Positions 6,014 through 6,223 of a DNA stretch of 6,223 nt are shown piece by piece (position 1 is the stretch's first letter; each line of letters starts with the position of its first letter). This DNA comes from Geobacter sp. UBA1603 (GTDB taxonomy: Bacteria > Desulfobacterota > Desulfuromonadia > Geobacterales > Pseudopelobacteraceae), in the NCBI GenBank assembly GCA_002322035.1, contig DCNF01000063.1, positions 1 through 6,223 of the forward strand. The letters run 5' to 3'. Below the pieces are notes generated by a model. It saw nothing but the letters and a program-made list of their open reading frames with translations. It made no database searches and was not told the origin of the DNA. A program made the position numbers and the translations under genes.

Positions 6014-6223
6014 TTATCCCAGGATAGCCTTCAGATCTGCATCGGCAGTGGTGATCGGACCGATGTTGAAATTCTCCACCAGGAAGTTGAGCACGTTGGG
6101 GGTGATGAAGGCCGGCAGCGTAGGGCCGAGCTTGATGTTCTTGATCCCCAGGTGCAGCAGGGTGAGCAGGATGACCACCGCCTTCTGCTCGTACCAGGAA
6201 AGGATCATGGAGAGCGGCAGGTC
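6014..6223 (-). CDS. hcp: Hybrid cluster protein (hydroxylamine reductase), C-terminal part only
   Basis: Only the last 69 residues are in the window; the gene continues past the right edge on the minus strand. The fragment reads [16 protein letters not shown] and then, after a short hydrophobic stretch, [19 protein letters not shown], ending in DLKAILG. These closely resemble the C-terminus of Hcp proteins. The WYEQK segment contains the Glu and Lys known at the hybrid Fe-S-O cluster of the Desulfovibrio enzyme (Glu494 and Lys496 there, Glu being a cluster ligand). The cysteine ligands lie upstream, outside the window. Hcp is a cytoplasmic enzyme of anaerobes and facultative anaerobes associated with nitric oxide and hydroxylamine reduction and nitrosative stress. 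The stop codon (TAA, complement of 6014-6016) is 20 bases from the shared terminator. The promoter and any regulator site are not visible. Confidence 0.93.
   Translation of the reverse strand, partial: DLPLSMILSWYEQKAVVILLTLLHLGIKNIKLGPTLPAFITPNVLNFLVENFNIGPITTADADLKAILG

Noticed and set aside
1..6223. CRISPR array, insertion sequence, tRNA, rRNA or riboswitch (including a cobalamin riboswitch near cobA)
   Set aside because: No spaced direct repeats, terminal inverted repeats with transposase, cloverleaf sequences or riboswitch-like conserved boxes were seen; cobA-hemD has no leader because it overlaps hemC.

Overview
The window looks like chromosomal DNA from a GC-rich, anaerobic or microaerophilic bacterium. 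The best guess is the Geobacter/Pelobacter side of the Desulfuromonadota. This rests on a CobA-HemD fusion directly after hemC, a family B DNA polymerase, a small TIGR04073-type exported protein and an hcp gene lying close together. The taxonomic call comes from recognising protein families, not from a search, and is only moderately secure. Coding density is high, with five complete genes and one partial gene. There is no sign of mobile elements, CRISPR arrays, tRNA or rRNA.

Layout: (1) 4-942, hemC (hydroxymethylbilane synthase), overlapped by 17 bases by (2) 926-2461, a bifunctional cobA-hemD gene (uroporphyrinogen-III C-methyltransferase fused to uroporphyrinogen-III synthase). Together they form the end of a tetrapyrrole operon that makes uroporphyrinogen III and directs part of it to siroheme, cobalamin or heme d1-type products. 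(3) 2462-2555 is an AT-rich gap with a good sigma-70-type promoter for (4) 2556-3155, a typical 2-Cys peroxiredoxin closed by a strong intrinsic terminator (3185-3214). (5) 3231-5471 is a family B DNA polymerase with intact proofreading and polymerase motifs and a C-terminal beta-clamp-binding-like peptide. It starts 17 bases after the terminator without a clear ribosome binding site. (6) 5542-5934 is a small secreted protein of the exosortase-associated TIGR04073 type. (7) A perfect bidirectional terminator (5962-5994) separates it from (8) the C-terminal end of hcp (hybrid cluster protein) on the minus strand, which runs off the right edge.

The genes form several separate transcription units rather than one system. 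HemC and CobA-HemD act in sequence. Peroxiredoxin and Hcp are both redox or nitrosative stress enzymes, and the polymerase is probably a repair or translesion enzyme, but the sequence does not show that these are co-regulated. I do not see a convincing undescribed multi-gene system. The points most worth a second look are the start of the polymerase gene (possible leaderless mRNA with a promoter overlapping the upstream terminator), its clamp-binding tail and variant motif C, and the eukaryote-like C-terminus of the peroxiredoxin.
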